From Stappia sp. (GTDB taxonomy: Bacteria; Pseudomonadota; Alphaproteobacteria; Rhizobiales; Stappiaceae), in NCBI GenBank assembly GCA_002722295.1, contig PBLF01000021.1:124001-188000 (forward strand): a stretch of DNA of 64,000 nucleotides, read 5' to 3'. Position 1 is the first letter of the stretch. Every line of letters starts with the position of its first letter. A program made the position numbers and the translations under genes. This document shows, in pieces, positions 1 through 8,464 of this stretch. The notes under the pieces are model-generated. The model ran no database searches. It worked only from the letters and a program-made list of their open reading frames with translations, and was not told the origin of the DNA.

Positions 1-540
1 TCCATTCGCCCTGGCCCAGGAGAGCGTGGCGTTCACCACCGTGCCCGAACGGGCGACGAAGGCGAGGTCACCCGCTCCGGCCTCGCAGGCGCCCAGATGT
101 GCGGCAAGCCGGCTTGCCGGTGCCGCGACCCCGAGGCTGCCCGGCCCCAGAAGGCGCAGAAGGTGAGGCCGTGCGGCCAGAAGGGCGGCGTGTGAATCTT
201 CCGCGCTCCACCGGTCGTAGCCGGCCGAAAGCGCAATCGCCGCACGGGTTCCGGCGGCACCGGCGGCGGAAACGAGAGAGGCCGCCTCGCCCGGAGCCCC
301 GGTCAGGATCAGCAGGTCGGGAGGTGTCGCGAGATCCTCGATCGCGCGCGCGTGCGAGAACCGTTCGGGCATGTCGGCAAGATCGGACTCGCTGCCGCCA
401 ACGAGCGACAACGGCCCCGTGAAGCCGCTTTGTGCCAGCCGGTCGAGAAGGAGCTTCAGCGCGCCGCCGGGCAATCTGCTTGGCCCCGCGACGGCGATGG
501 AGGTCGGACGAAACAGTCCTTCGAGGTTTCGGATCGTCAC
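1..540 (-). CDS. CoA-binding acyl-CoA synthetase (NDP-forming)-like protein, 5' part
   Basis: Only the first 180 codons are in the window; the gene runs off the left edge. It opens with a GTG at 540 behind a GGAAAGGA ribosome site. The N-terminus (MTIRNLEGLFRPTSIAVAGP, with GTG read as Met) is typical of the CoA-binding Rossmann domain of ADP-forming acetyl/acyl-CoA synthetases and of the Pat-type protein acetyltransferases that share it. The usual glycine-rich loop is present in a weakened form (AGPSRLPGG), and a second Rossmann-like half follows. The catalytic and ATP-grasp parts are outside, so ligase cannot be told from acetyltransferase. It lies upstream of a universal stress protein gene on the same strand, a pairing seen for Pat-like proteins. 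Confidence 0.7.
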   Translation of the reverse strand, partial: MTIRNLEGLFRPTSIAVAGPSRLPGGALKLLLDRLAQSGFTGPLSLVGGSESDLADMPERFSHARAIEDLATPPDLLILTGAPGEAASLVSAAGAAGTRAAIALSAGYDRWSAEDSHAALLAARPHLLRLLGPGSLGVAAPASRLAAHLGACEAGAGDLAFVARSGTVVNATLSWARANG

Positions 541-761
541 GGTGGGTCCTTTCCTTCCGCGGTCCATCCTCCCCGAAGTCTGTGTCAGCCTTGCGGTCGT
601 TGCCACCCCGTTACGGCATTTCCCCGCCACGGGTGGTAGGCGGGACGCCGCCATCCCCCCGAACGGCGGCGTCCCCGTGCCTGTCGCATCCCCTCAGGAT
701 ACCCCCCAGGCACGTTGGCTTGCGAAAAGGGCGCCGATACATGGCGCCCTTTCCGTCTGTG
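541..761. other. Intergenic region between usp and the acyl-CoA synthetase-like gene
   Basis: This 221-bp gap holds the usp terminator at its right end and the ribosome site of the gene starting at 540. I see no convincing promoter hexamers and no coding frame that looks real. Confidence 0.5.
726..752 (-). terminator. Rho-independent terminator after usp
   Basis: A perfect 10-bp stem (AAAGGGCGCC at 726-735 and GGCGCCCTTT at 743-752) encloses a 7-nt loop. On the minus strand it is followed by a short T run, and it sits ten bases past the stop codon of the universal stress protein gene. Confidence 0.75.
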
Positions 762-1589
762 TCAGTGGGCCATCAGCACCGGTACGGTCATGGCCGCGAG
801 AATCTCGCGCGTTGCGCCGCCGAACAGGAACTCGCGCATCCGCGAATGGCCGTAGCCGCCCATCGCAACGAGATCGATCGACTTGTCGGACACGTAGTTG
901 AGGATCGCGTCGGCAACACCGCCGCTCGGGCGCGGAACCACGTCGATGGTCACGTCGAGGCCGTGGCGGGCGAGATAGGTGGCGATGTCGCTGCCCGGCT
1001 CGCCGTGGGCGCGCCGGCCGTTCTCGACGATCATCACGGTGACCTTGTCGGCCATCTGCAGCATCGGCATCGCCGCATGCACGGCGCGGCTCGCGGTCGG
1101 GCTGCCGTCCCAGGCGACCATGACGTTCTTCAGCGGAAGCTGCCCGCCGATATAGGGCACCATGAGAACCGGCACGCCGGACTCGAACAGGATCGATTCG
1201 ATGAGCATCTCGCGCATCGGCTCCGGCTCGTCCGGGTTTTCCTGGCCGACGACGACCAGATCCGTGAGCCGGCAATGGGCAAGCACCGTCTCCGCCGATC
1301 CGCCGGTGATCATCTCGGCGGTGCGCACTTCCGCCTTCACACCGGCCATGCGGGCCATGTCATTGAAGGTCTTGCCCGCGTCCTGTGCGGCCTTGAGCGC
1401 CTGGTTGCGCGCCAGTTCGATGTAGTCGGCCGGCATGGGTGCCGCGACGAAGCCGGGAACGACCGGCTCGAAGGCAATGGTCAGGCCGGTGGCATGGGCG
1501 TCGCAGCGCGACGCGAAGTCCAGGGCCGCGCGCGCCGCGTGCTGCTTGCCGGCAAGATCGACCAGCGTGAGAATGTCCTTGATTGCCAT
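762..1589 (-). CDS. Universal stress protein, tandem UspA domains
   Basis: A 275-residue cytoplasmic protein made of two UspA-type alpha/beta domains, about twice the length of a single-domain Usp. The start MAIKDILTLVD at 1589 has AAAGGAGG just upstream; an in-frame upstream ATG lacks this. The second domain ends in GGYGHSRMREFLFGGATREI, which fits the ATP-binding pattern G-2x-G-9x-G(S/T) except that Ala-Thr follows the last Gly. Usp proteins bind ATP or AMP and help survival in stress or energy limitation; the precise role here is unknown. It is a single-gene unit with its own terminator. Confidence 0.88.
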   Translation of the reverse strand: MAIKDILTLVDLAGKQHAARAALDFASRCDAHATGLTIAFEPVVPGFVAAPMPADYIELARNQALKAAQDAGKTFNDMARMAGVKAEVRTAEMITGGSAETVLAHCRLTDLVVVGQENPDEPEPMREMLIESILFESGVPVLMVPYIGGQLPLKNVMVAWDGSPTASRAVHAAMPMLQMADKVTVMIVENGRRAHGEPGSDIATYLARHGLDVTIDVVPRPSGGVADAILNYVSDKSIDLVAMGGYGHSRMREFLFGGATREILAAMTVPVLMAH

Positions 1590-1801
1590 TGGGTAGTCCC
1601 TCCTTTGCGTGACACGGATCCGAAGCGTGTCCGCTGATCCGTTCACCGTTGAATGCAGGTTAGGCGGATCGGGATCACCGGTCCTTGACCGGAATCAAAC
1701 GGGTTCGTTTCGCGTCGCGTCCAGTTAACGCAATGAAGGGCAAGGCATTCAATAGGTGGATTTCCCATGCCGTAGGGACAGTTTCGCCGTTCGTGCCGCT
1801 C

Positions 1802-2956
1802 TCACACCATCTTCATCGTCTCGCGGGCGATGATCAGGCGCTGGATCTCGGAGGTGCCCTCGTAGATCGTCGTGATGCGCGCGTCGCGTGCATGGCGCTC
1901 CAGCGGATAGTCCTGCACATAGCCGGCTCCGCCGTGGAGCTGCAGCGCGGTGTAGGTTGCGCGCTGGGCCGCCTCGGAGGCAAACAGCTTGGCCATGGAG
2001 GCCTCCCGGGCAAAGGGCTTGCCCTGATCCTTGAGGGCGGCGGCCTGCAGGATCAGCAGGCGGGCGGCCTCTAGCTCCGTCTCCCGGTCGGCGATCATCC
2101 ACTGGATGCCCTGCATGTCGGCGATCGCCCGGCCGAACTGGCGACGCTCCTTCACGAAGGCCTTGGCCCGCTCCATCGCCGCGCGGGCGATGCCGAGCGC
2201 GAGGGAGGCGACACCGATGCGGCCCCCGGCGAGCTCTCCAACGGCGATGCGGAAGCCGTCGTTCAGCTTGCCCATGACCGCGCTCGCGGGCACGCGGCAA
2301 TTCTGGAACAGCACCTCGTTGGTCGCCGATCCGGTCTGACCCATTTTCTTTTCCTCCTTGCCGATGATCAGGCCCGGCGTGCCGGCTTCGACCAGGAAGC
2401 AGGTGATGCCCTTGCCCTGCGGCGCGTCCGGATCCGTCACCGCCCAGACCACGAAGATGCCCGCGTATTCGGCAGAGGTGATGTAGAGCTTGGCGCCGTC
2501 GAGCACGTAGGAGTCACCGTCGGCGACGGCGCGCGTGCGCATGGAAGCCGGGTCGGATCCCGCTCCGGCTTCCGTCAGGCAGAAGGCGCCGGCGGGATAG
2601 TCGCCTCCGGTCAGGCGCGGCAGATAGGTCTCTCGCTGCGTGTCTGAGCCGACCGCCTGGATCACTTCCGCGACCATGTTGGAGACCGATACGGTGACGC
2701 CCGTCGATGCGCAGGCGCGGGCGATCTCCTCCACCGCCAGCGCGAATGCGACGGTTCCGGCACCTGTTCCGCCATGATCGGGAGAGACATTCAGCCCCAT
2801 GAAGCCGTTTTCGGCCAGAAGCCCGAGATTGGACAGGAAGGCCTCGCGGCCCTCGCCCCGGTCGAGCGTTTCGGCAAGCGGTTCGATCCGGTCGGCGGCA
2901 AGCTTTCGTGCCGTGTCCCGAATGAGATACTCTTCCTCGCTGAGGGCAAAATCCAT
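1802..2956 (-). CDS. Acyl-CoA dehydrogenase
   Basis: A 384-residue FAD flavoenzyme of normal family length that catalyses alpha,beta-desaturation of an acyl-CoA and passes electrons to ETF. The N-terminal helical domain starts MDFALSEEE. The mid-domain FAD/substrate signature is seen at FCLTEAGAGSDPASM, and the C-terminal domain carries RRQFGRAIADMQGIQWMIAD and the block YEGTSEIQRLIIAR, whose Glu is the catalytic base in short/medium-chain and isobutyryl/glutaryl-type members. The substrate chain cannot be assigned from sequence; a short or branched chain is likely. It is transcribed away from dctB, 53 bp distant, so the two probably share a compact divergent promoter region. Confidence 0.9.
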   Translation of the reverse strand: MDFALSEEEYLIRDTARKLAADRIEPLAETLDRGEGREAFLSNLGLLAENGFMGLNVSPDHGGTGAGTVAFALAVEEIARACASTGVTVSVSNMVAEVIQAVGSDTQRETYLPRLTGGDYPAGAFCLTEAGAGSDPASMRTRAVADGDSYVLDGAKLYITSAEYAGIFVVWAVTDPDAPQGKGITCFLVEAGTPGLIIGKEEKKMGQTGSATNEVLFQNCRVPASAVMGKLNDGFRIAVGELAGGRIGVASLALGIARAAMERAKAFVKERRQFGRAIADMQGIQWMIADRETELEAARLLILQAAALKDQGKPFAREASMAKLFASEAAQRATYTALQLHGGAGYVQDYPLERHARDARITTIYEGTSEIQRLIIARETMKMV

Positions 2957-3009
2957 CCCGTCCTCCCAATCATCTTTCAGCCGGATCCCGAGGGGCGCTG
3001 GACACGGTT

Positions 3010-4887
3010 ATGGCAAGGAACACGGCCTCTGGCGAGGCTTCTTCGGGCGTGTCGTCGTCCACCACCGTTGCGGAAGGCGGTGACGTGCCCTCGGGCCTCT
3101 GGAGGTCACTGGCACGCTGGAGCCTGTTCCTGCTTCCCGTTGCCGGGCTTCTCGCCCTTGCCATGCTTGTCGCCGGCCTCGTCGAGAGGGATGCGGTCGA
3201 GGAGGGCGAACTGCGGGCGCGCGAACGCCTCTCCCTTTATCGCGAGACCGTGCTGCGCGAACTGGAGAAGTTTCGCTATCTTCCGCATGTGCTGGCCCGC
3301 GATCCGCGCGCGGCGGCGGTGATCGAGGATCCGGCCATGATGCTCGCGTCGAGCCGCTTCCTCAAGGACATGGCGGCAACCACCGGTGCCGACGCGCTCT
3401 ACGTGATGAACGAGGAAGGTTTAACGGTCGCGGCGAGCAACTACGACAGTCTCGGCTCCTTCGTTGGGCGCAACTATTCCTTCCGTCCCTATTTCAGCGC
3501 GGCGCTGGACGACGAACTCGGCCAGTTCTATGCGGTCGGTGCGACGACGGGCAAACCTGGTTTCTTCTTCGCCCGCGCCACCCCGCCCGGCGAAGGGCCG
3601 CGCGGGGTCTTCGTGGTCAAGGTGGATCTCGCCGGTCTCCAGCAGAGCTGGCGTGACGCGGGCGAGACGGTCTTCCTCACCGACCGCAACGGGGTGATCT
3701 TCCTCGGCACCCGGCCTGACTGGCTCTATTCCTCCCTTGAACCCCTCTCGGACATGGTGGTGGCCGCGATCCGTTCGAACCGCCAGTACGGCGGCGTTCC
3801 GCTGCCGAGCCTTCAGGACGGGCCGGCGGACGCGGAGGTGCTCTCCCTCGATGGCGAGGCCTGGCGCCAGGGGCAGCTCAAGGTCGGCGTGCTGGGGTGG
3901 ACCGTGCACTATCTCACGCCCGAGGCGCGGCTTCACGCCGGGCGCGACATTGTCTGGCTGGCGGCCGTGGCGCTGGTCCTCCTTTACGCGCTGGTCTTTT
4001 TGCTCCTGCGCAGCCGCGCGCTCGGGCGTGCGACCCGCAGGCTGCAACGTCATGCGGCCGACCTGCGCGGTCTGAACCGCCGCCTGAGTGCGGAGATCGA
4101 GGAGCGCCGTCGCGTGGAGCGGGAGTTGCGCGAAACGCAGGCCGGTCTCGCGCGTGCGAGCCGCCTCGCGGCTGTCGGTGAGATGTCGGCGGCGGTCGCG
4201 CATGAACTCAACCAGCCGCTGGCCGCGCTCGGCATGTTCGTGTCCGGGGCGCGGCTGTTCGAGGAACGTGGCGACGGCGAGGGGCTGCGCGAGAACCTGG
4301 ACGAGATCGATGCGCTGCGCCACCGCATGGCGACGCTGACGCAGGAACTCAAGCGGTTCGCCCGACCCGGTGAATCCCGCATCGAGAATGTGGATCTGCG
4401 CGAGTGTCTCAAGACGAGCGCCAAACTCCTGCGTCCGCGCGTGGAGGAAACCGGCACGTCCCTCGCGCTGCATCTTCCCGGCGAGGCGGTGGTCGCGTCC
4501 ACCGCGCCGCTGCGGCTCGAGCAGGTGCTGGTGAACCTTCTGCGCAATGCCGTCGACGCCTGTCAGGCCGCCCCGTCGCCGCGCGTTGAGGGGAGGCTGG
4601 GCCGCAAGGACGGATTTGCGGTGATCCGCATCTCCGACAATGGCCTCGGCGTGCCGGAGGACCTGCGCGACCGCATCTTCGAGCCGTTTTTCTCCACCAA
4701 ACCCGCGTCCGGCGGACTGGGGCTGGGCCTTGCGATTTCGGCGCGGATCGTCGAAGACCTTGGCGGAACGCTGACGATCGGCACCGGGGAAAACGGTGGC
4801 GCCTGCTTCGTGCTCCACGTGCCGCTGGAGGCGGAGCAGCGACAGGCCGTGCCCGAGGCGCGTGCGGAGGAATGCGGGGAGACATGA
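3010..4887 (+). CDS. dctB: DctB-like sensor histidine kinase
   Basis: A 625-residue inner-membrane kinase expected to sense C4-dicarboxylates or related acids and phosphorylate DctD. TM1 lies at about residues 37-58. A periplasmic double-PDC/Cache sensor domain extends to TM2 at about 314-335, followed by a short coiled coil rich in Arg and Glu. The H-box is VAHELNQPLAAL with phospho-accepting His398, the N-box is LVNLLRNAVDAC, and G boxes are at SDNGLGVPED and GGLGLGLAI. HELNQPL is the signature of the NtrB/DctB group. Its stop overlaps the dctD start in an ATGA, so the pair is translationally coupled. The ligand is inferred from the family and the downstream TRAP operon. Confidence 0.88.
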   Translation: MARNTASGEASSGVSSSTTVAEGGDVPSGLWRSLARWSLFLLPVAGLLALAMLVAGLVERDAVEEGELRARERLSLYRETVLRELEKFRYLPHVLARDPRAAAVIEDPAMMLASSRFLKDMAATTGADALYVMNEEGLTVAASNYDSLGSFVGRNYSFRPYFSAALDDELGQFYAVGATTGKPGFFFARATPPGEGPRGVFVVKVDLAGLQQSWRDAGETVFLTDRNGVIFLGTRPDWLYSSLEPLSDMVVAAIRSNRQYGGVPLPSLQDGPADAEVLSLDGEAWRQGQLKVGVLGWTVHYLTPEARLHAGRDIVWLAAVALVLLYALVFLLLRSRALGRATRRLQRHAADLRGLNRRLSAEIEERRRVERELRETQAGLARASRLAAVGEMSAAVAHELNQPLAALGMFVSGARLFEERGDGEGLRENLDEIDALRHRMATLTQELKRFARPGESRIENVDLRECLKTSAKLLRPRVEETGTSLALHLPGEAVVASTAPLRLEQVLVNLLRNAVDACQAAPSPRVEGRLGRKDGFAVIRISDNGLGVPEDLRDRIFEPFFSTKPASGGLGLGLAISARIVEDLGGTLTIGTGENGGACFVLHVPLEAEQRQAVPEARAEECGET

Positions 4888-6308
4888 ACAGGGCAACCGC
4901 GAAGCAGGATCGAGCGGGCACGGAGACGCCCGGGGGCGTGGGCGGCGAGGGAGAGCCGCGTCCTCCCGTTCTTGTCATCGACGATGATCCCGCCATGCGC
5001 GCGGGCCTGCGCCAGTGGATGCGTCTCGGCGGCTTCGAGCCGCTTGAGGCGGTCGACGCGGAAGGCGGACTTGCCCATGTGAACGAGCGTTTTCCCGGCT
5101 GCATCGTCACCGACGTGCTGTTGCCGGGCATGAGCGGCGTGGAGCTCCTGCGCAAGGTGAAGGCGATAGATCCCGACCTGCCGGTCATCCTTCTGACCGG
5201 GCATGGTGATGTGCCCATGGCGGTGGAGGCCATGCGTGAGGGGGCTGCGGACTTCATCGAGAAGCCCTTCGATCCGGACGTGCTGGCCGCCGTCGTGCGC
5301 CGGTCTGCCGCGCACCGCCGCCTGGTTCTGGAAAACCGTGCCCTGTCGCGCCGGCTCGACGACATGGAGGGGCTCGAGGCGCGGCTGCTGGGCGAATGTG
5401 CCGAGATGCGGCGCCTGCGTGCCGAGATCAGCCACTACGCGGCGACCGACGCCTCGGTGATGGTGGTCGGCGAGACCGGAACCGGCAAGGAAGTGGTTGC
5501 CCGCGCCATTGCCGACCTGTCGCCCGGGCGTGAGGGGGCGTTCGTCGCACTCAACTGTGCGGCCCTGCCCGAGAGCATGGTGGAGGCGGAACTCTTCGGC
5601 CACGAGGCGGGGGCCTTCACCGGCGCGGACCGCGAGCGCATGGGGCGTGTGGAGCAGGCGGACGGCGGCGTGCTGTTTCTCGATGAGATTTCCGCCATGC
5701 CCATGGCGTTGCAGCCCAAGCTGCTGCGCGTGCTTCAGGAGCGCGAGGTCGACCGCATCGGTGGCCGCGCGCCCGTTCCGGTCGACATTCGCGTCGTGAG
5801 CGCGGTGAACATCGAGCCGCGGGAGGCGGTCGAGCGGAACCTCCTGCGTCAGGATCTGCTTTATCGCCTCAACACGATCGAGCTTCGCATACCGCCCCTG
5901 CGTGAGCGCGGGGGCGATGCGCGCCTGCTCTTTGACAGTTTCGCCAACCGGTTCGGTGCCGACTACCGCATCGATCCCCCGCGGCTGTCGGCGGACGACG
6001 CGGAGGTCCTGGCTGCCTACCGCTGGCCGGGAAACGTGCGCGAGCTGCGCAACGCGGCCGAGCGCTTCGTGCTGTCCTCCGCTCTCGAGCGTCCGAGCCT
6101 GCGGGCTCTCGTCACCGGTGGCGAACCCGGCCGGGAGGCGCCCGCGCGCGGACGCCTCCGCGACCTGATGGAAGACTACGAGCGGCGCGTCATCGCCGAT
6201 GCGCTTGCCCGTCACGAGGGGCGCGTCATCGACGTGATGGCCGAACTCGACCTGCCACGCCGTACCCTCAATGAGAAGATGAGCCGTCTGGGCCTGAGCC
6301 GTCCCTGA
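4884..6308 (+). CDS. dctD: DctD-like sigma-54-dependent response regulator
   Basis: A 474-residue enhancer-binding protein. The start at 4884 is chosen because it overlaps the dctB stop and has GGGGAGA at proper spacing; an ATG at 4872 has no usable ribosome site. The receiver domain has the acidic pair VIDDD and phospho-acceptor Asp77 (TDVLLPGM), and ends in the conserved Lys of EKPF. The AAA+ domain has Walker A GETGTGKE (residues 196-203), the sigma-54 contact loop GAFTGA (243-248) and Walker B LFLDEI. The C-terminus is a Fis-type helix-turn-helix (VIDVMAELDLPRRTLNEKMS). It most likely activates the sigma-54 promoter at 6449 for the TRAP operon. Confidence 0.92.
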   Translation: MNRATAKQDRAGTETPGGVGGEGEPRPPVLVIDDDPAMRAGLRQWMRLGGFEPLEAVDAEGGLAHVNERFPGCIVTDVLLPGMSGVELLRKVKAIDPDLPVILLTGHGDVPMAVEAMREGAADFIEKPFDPDVLAAVVRRSAAHRRLVLENRALSRRLDDMEGLEARLLGECAEMRRLRAEISHYAATDASVMVVGETGTGKEVVARAIADLSPGREGAFVALNCAALPESMVEAELFGHEAGAFTGADRERMGRVEQADGGVLFLDEISAMPMALQPKLLRVLQEREVDRIGGRAPVPVDIRVVSAVNIEPREAVERNLLRQDLLYRLNTIELRIPPLRERGGDARLLFDSFANRFGADYRIDPPRLSADDAEVLAAYRWPGNVRELRNAAERFVLSSALERPSLRALVTGGEPGREAPARGRLRDLMEDYERRVIADALARHEGRVIDVMAELDLPRRTLNEKMSRLGLSRP

Positions 6309-6326
6309 TCGTCGGGAAACGAGATT

Positions 6327-6374
6327 TCGGCAAGATCTTGCCGATCGGATCCGTTCATTCGGCGGAATTCCGCT
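6327..6374. promoter_or_regulatory. Two palindromes, candidate DctD upstream activator sites
   Basis: A perfect 18-bp palindrome, TCGGCAAGATCTTGCCGA, spans 6327-6344, and a perfect 12-bp palindrome, GCGGAATTCCGC, spans 6362-6373. Their centres are 32 bp apart (about three helical turns) and lie roughly 105-140 bp upstream of the start site predicted by the sigma-54 promoter, the usual place for an enhancer. Further TTGCCGC and TTCCGCC half-sites follow near 6412-6430. The first palindrome has no T run, so it is a poor terminator for dctD. Assignment to DctD is inference. Confidence 0.5.
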
Positions 6375-6448
6375 CACTTCGTTTGTTTTTCAGGGGAGCA
6401 ACCGGTGCGTTGCCGCAGCGTTCCGCCGTCCGGACGGGGCGTGATGTA

Positions 6449-6464
6449 TGGCACGTGGCTTGCT
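6449..6464 (+). promoter_or_regulatory. Sigma-54 (-24/-12) promoter of the TRAP operon
   Basis: TGGCAC-GTGGC-TTGCT matches the RpoN consensus TGGCAC-N5-TTGCW at every defined position, with the invariant GG (6450-6451) and GC (6462-6463) exactly 10 bp apart. It lies 116 bp before the dctP start and directly downstream of a sigma-54 activator gene. Transcription would start near 6475. Confidence 0.88.
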
Positions 6465-6579
6465 ACTCTCTTGTCGGCCGTCATCCGGGAGGGATGACGC
6501 GTGTTGTTGTCTGGCCGTTCGGGGGAGATCGCGTCGCGCGAGACGGGACGCCCGGAGGGCTTTCTTGGGAGGACTTACC

Positions 6580-7590
6580 ATGACCTTGCGTCGCAAGATG
6601 GTCGTGCTCGGCACGGCTGCCTGCCTTGGCCTCGGCTTTGCCGGCGAGGCATTCGCGCTCGAGTGGAACGTGTCCGTGTGGGGCAAGCGCCGGGCCTTCA
6701 CCGAGCACATCGAGAAGCTGGCCGAGCTGGTCAAGGAAAAGACCAACGGCGAATTCACGCTCAACCTCGCCTATGGCGAGGCCCTGTCGAAGTCGCGCGA
6801 GAACCTCGACGGCATTTCCATCGGCGCTTTCGAGATGGCGCAGTTCTGCGCGTCCTATCACACCGACAAGAATCCGACCCTGAGCGTTCTGGAACTGCCG
6901 TTCCTGGGTGTTCCGGACCTTGAGACCCAGGTCGAGCTGGACCGTGCCGTCTACGCCCATCCGGCGGTGGAGAAGGATCTGGCGCGCTGGAACGCCAAGC
7001 TGATCATGTCCTCGCCGATGCCGCAGTACAATTTCGTCGGCAAGGGCGAGGCTCCGACCGAGGTGGCGGACTTCGAGGGCATGCGCGTGCGCGCGCTCGG
7101 CGGCGTCGGCAAGGCGATGGAGACCATCGGTGCCGTTCCCACCACCGTTACGGCGTCCGAGACCTTCCAGGCCATCGATTCCGGCACGGTGCGGGCGGCG
7201 TCCTTCGCCCCGCACGCCCACCTTGCGTTCAAGACCGTCGAGGCGGGCAACTGGTGGACCACCAACCTGAACCCGGGCACCGTGAACTGCCCGGTGGTGG
7301 TCAACATGGACGCCTATGCGGCGCTTCCCGACAACTTCCGCGAGGCGCTTGATTCCTCCATCGAGCCGGCGATCGACCACTATCTGGCGACCTATGCCAA
7401 GGTCTACGACAAGTGGTATCCGACGCTCGAGGAGATGAACATCGAGCAGATCACCTTCCCCAAGGAGCAGCTCGACGCGTTCAAGGAGAAGGCGGGCAAG
7501 CCGCTCTGGGACGCCTGGGTCGCCGAGATGGATGCCAAGGGCATTCCGGGGCAGGAACTTCTCGACCTGGTCCAGTCCAAGCTGAACTGA
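6580..7590 (+). CDS. dctP: TRAP transporter periplasmic solute-binding protein (DctP family)
   Basis: A 336-residue periplasmic binding protein. The start at 6580 follows GGGAGGA, and a cleavable signal peptide (residues 1 to about 26, ending GEAFA) is evident. The family fold is recognised from DFEGMRVRALGGVGKAM, which contains the Arg that usually salt-bridges the ligand carboxylate, and from NWWTTNLNPGTVN. It feeds the DctQM membrane complex using the Na+ gradient. The sequence is not the classical succinate/malate DctP, so the substrate is open even though a DctBD pair controls it. It is the first gene of dctPQM and is separated from dctQ by a hairpin. Confidence 0.9.
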   Translation: MTLRRKMVVLGTAACLGLGFAGEAFALEWNVSVWGKRRAFTEHIEKLAELVKEKTNGEFTLNLAYGEALSKSRENLDGISIGAFEMAQFCASYHTDKNPTLSVLELPFLGVPDLETQVELDRAVYAHPAVEKDLARWNAKLIMSSPMPQYNFVGKGEAPTEVADFEGMRVRALGGVGKAMETIGAVPTTVTASETFQAIDSGTVRAASFAPHAHLAFKTVEAGNWWTTNLNPGTVNCPVVVNMDAYAALPDNFREALDSSIEPAIDHYLATYAKVYDKWYPTLEEMNIEQITFPKEQLDAFKEKAGKPLWDAWVAEMDAKGIPGQELLDLVQSKLN

Positions 7591-7617
7591 GTGCCGCGCC
7601 GGCTTCCGGCGCATGAC

Positions 7618-7640
7618 GGCCGGCGTGCAATGCGCCGGCC
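7618..7640 (+). other. Hairpin between dctP and dctQ
   Basis: A perfect 7-bp GC stem (GGCCGGC at 7618-7624, GCCGGCC at 7634-7640) with a 9-nt loop, without a T run, lies in the 196-bp dctP-dctQ gap. It probably protects or attenuates the message so that more binding protein than membrane subunit is made. The other two TRAP operons have hairpins in the same place. Confidence 0.6.
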
Positions 7641-7786
7641 GTCCCTCATCGGCCACACGGGCACCACCGCCTGACGGTGGGCACGCCCCGTCCCGCAGTG
7701 GCCGCGCCCGGCGGCCGCGTCACTTGCGTCTGGATCCCTGTTTTTCCGCCCCGTCTCCCCGTCGAGCGGGCTGGTCGGAGTTCGTC

Positions 7787-8464
7787 ATGACATCCACCTC
7801 CACGACGCGTGGACGGCCCGAGACCTACATCCGTTTCGACGGATGGCTGGGGCGGGTCGAGAACGCGTTCAATATTGTCGCGGCCGCGAGCATCCTGTTG
7901 CTGATGCTGCTTGCCGTCGCGCAGATCGTCGGGCGCAACGGTTTCGACATGCCGGTGCCCGGTTTCATCGACATCGCCGAGCAGGCGATGGCCGTCTTCG
8001 CCTTCATGGGCATTGCCTATTGCCAGCGCCTTGGCGGCCACATCCGCATGGAGCTCTTCCTCGGCAAGCTGTCCGGGCGCCCGCTCTGGATCGCCGAAAC
8101 GCTTGGCGTGGTGCTGATCTGGCTGGTCGTCGCGACGCTGATCTACGGCTCCTGGTTCCACTTCATGCGCTCGTGGGAGCTGGGCGACAGCTCGATGGAC
8201 ATCGGCCTGCCGACCTGGCCCTCCAAGCTGGTGATCCCCGTGGCGCTCACCTTGCTGCTGCTGCGCCTCACCCTGCAGATCTACGGCTACCTGCGTCTCG
8301 TGCGTGATCCCGAGGCCGAGCCGATCGCGGTTCCCGTGCTTGCCGACATCGAGACCCAGGCGCGTCACGAGATCGAGGAAACCTTCGACGGTGACGAGGA
8401 GGACGGAAACGGCAGTGACACATCCGGCGGCAAACCCGGCAACACGGGAGGAGCACGCGGATGA
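7787..8464 (+). CDS. dctQ: TRAP transporter small membrane subunit (DctQ family)
   Basis: A 225-residue inner-membrane protein with the four-helix DctQ core: helices begin near NIVAAASILLLMLLAVAQIV, IDIAEQAMAVFAFMGIAYC, LWIAETLGVVLIWLVVATLI and KLVIPVALTLLLLRLTLQI. The conserved RLGGHIRMELF loop is present. The start at 7787 follows GGAG; a longer upstream frame is Pro/Arg-rich and not credible. An acidic C-terminal tail of about 45 residues (EETFDGDEEDGNGSD) exceeds the usual family length. The stop overlaps the dctM start (ATGA). Confidence 0.9.
   Translation: MTSTSTTRGRPETYIRFDGWLGRVENAFNIVAAASILLLMLLAVAQIVGRNGFDMPVPGFIDIAEQAMAVFAFMGIAYCQRLGGHIRMELFLGKLSGRPLWIAETLGVVLIWLVVATLIYGSWFHFMRSWELGDSSMDIGLPTWPSKLVIPVALTLLLLRLTLQIYGYLRLVRDPEAEPIAVPVLADIETQARHEIEETFDGDEEDGNGSDTSGGKPGNTGGARG

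Noticed and set aside
4872..4886. ATG 4872 as the dctD start
   Set aside because: The GGAGG before it is only one base away, while ATG 4884 has proper spacing and overlaps the dctB stop.
3421..6377. Long antisense frames across dctB and dctD
   Set aside because: Both plus-strand genes have all conserved domains; the antisense products have no recognisable folds or ribosome sites.
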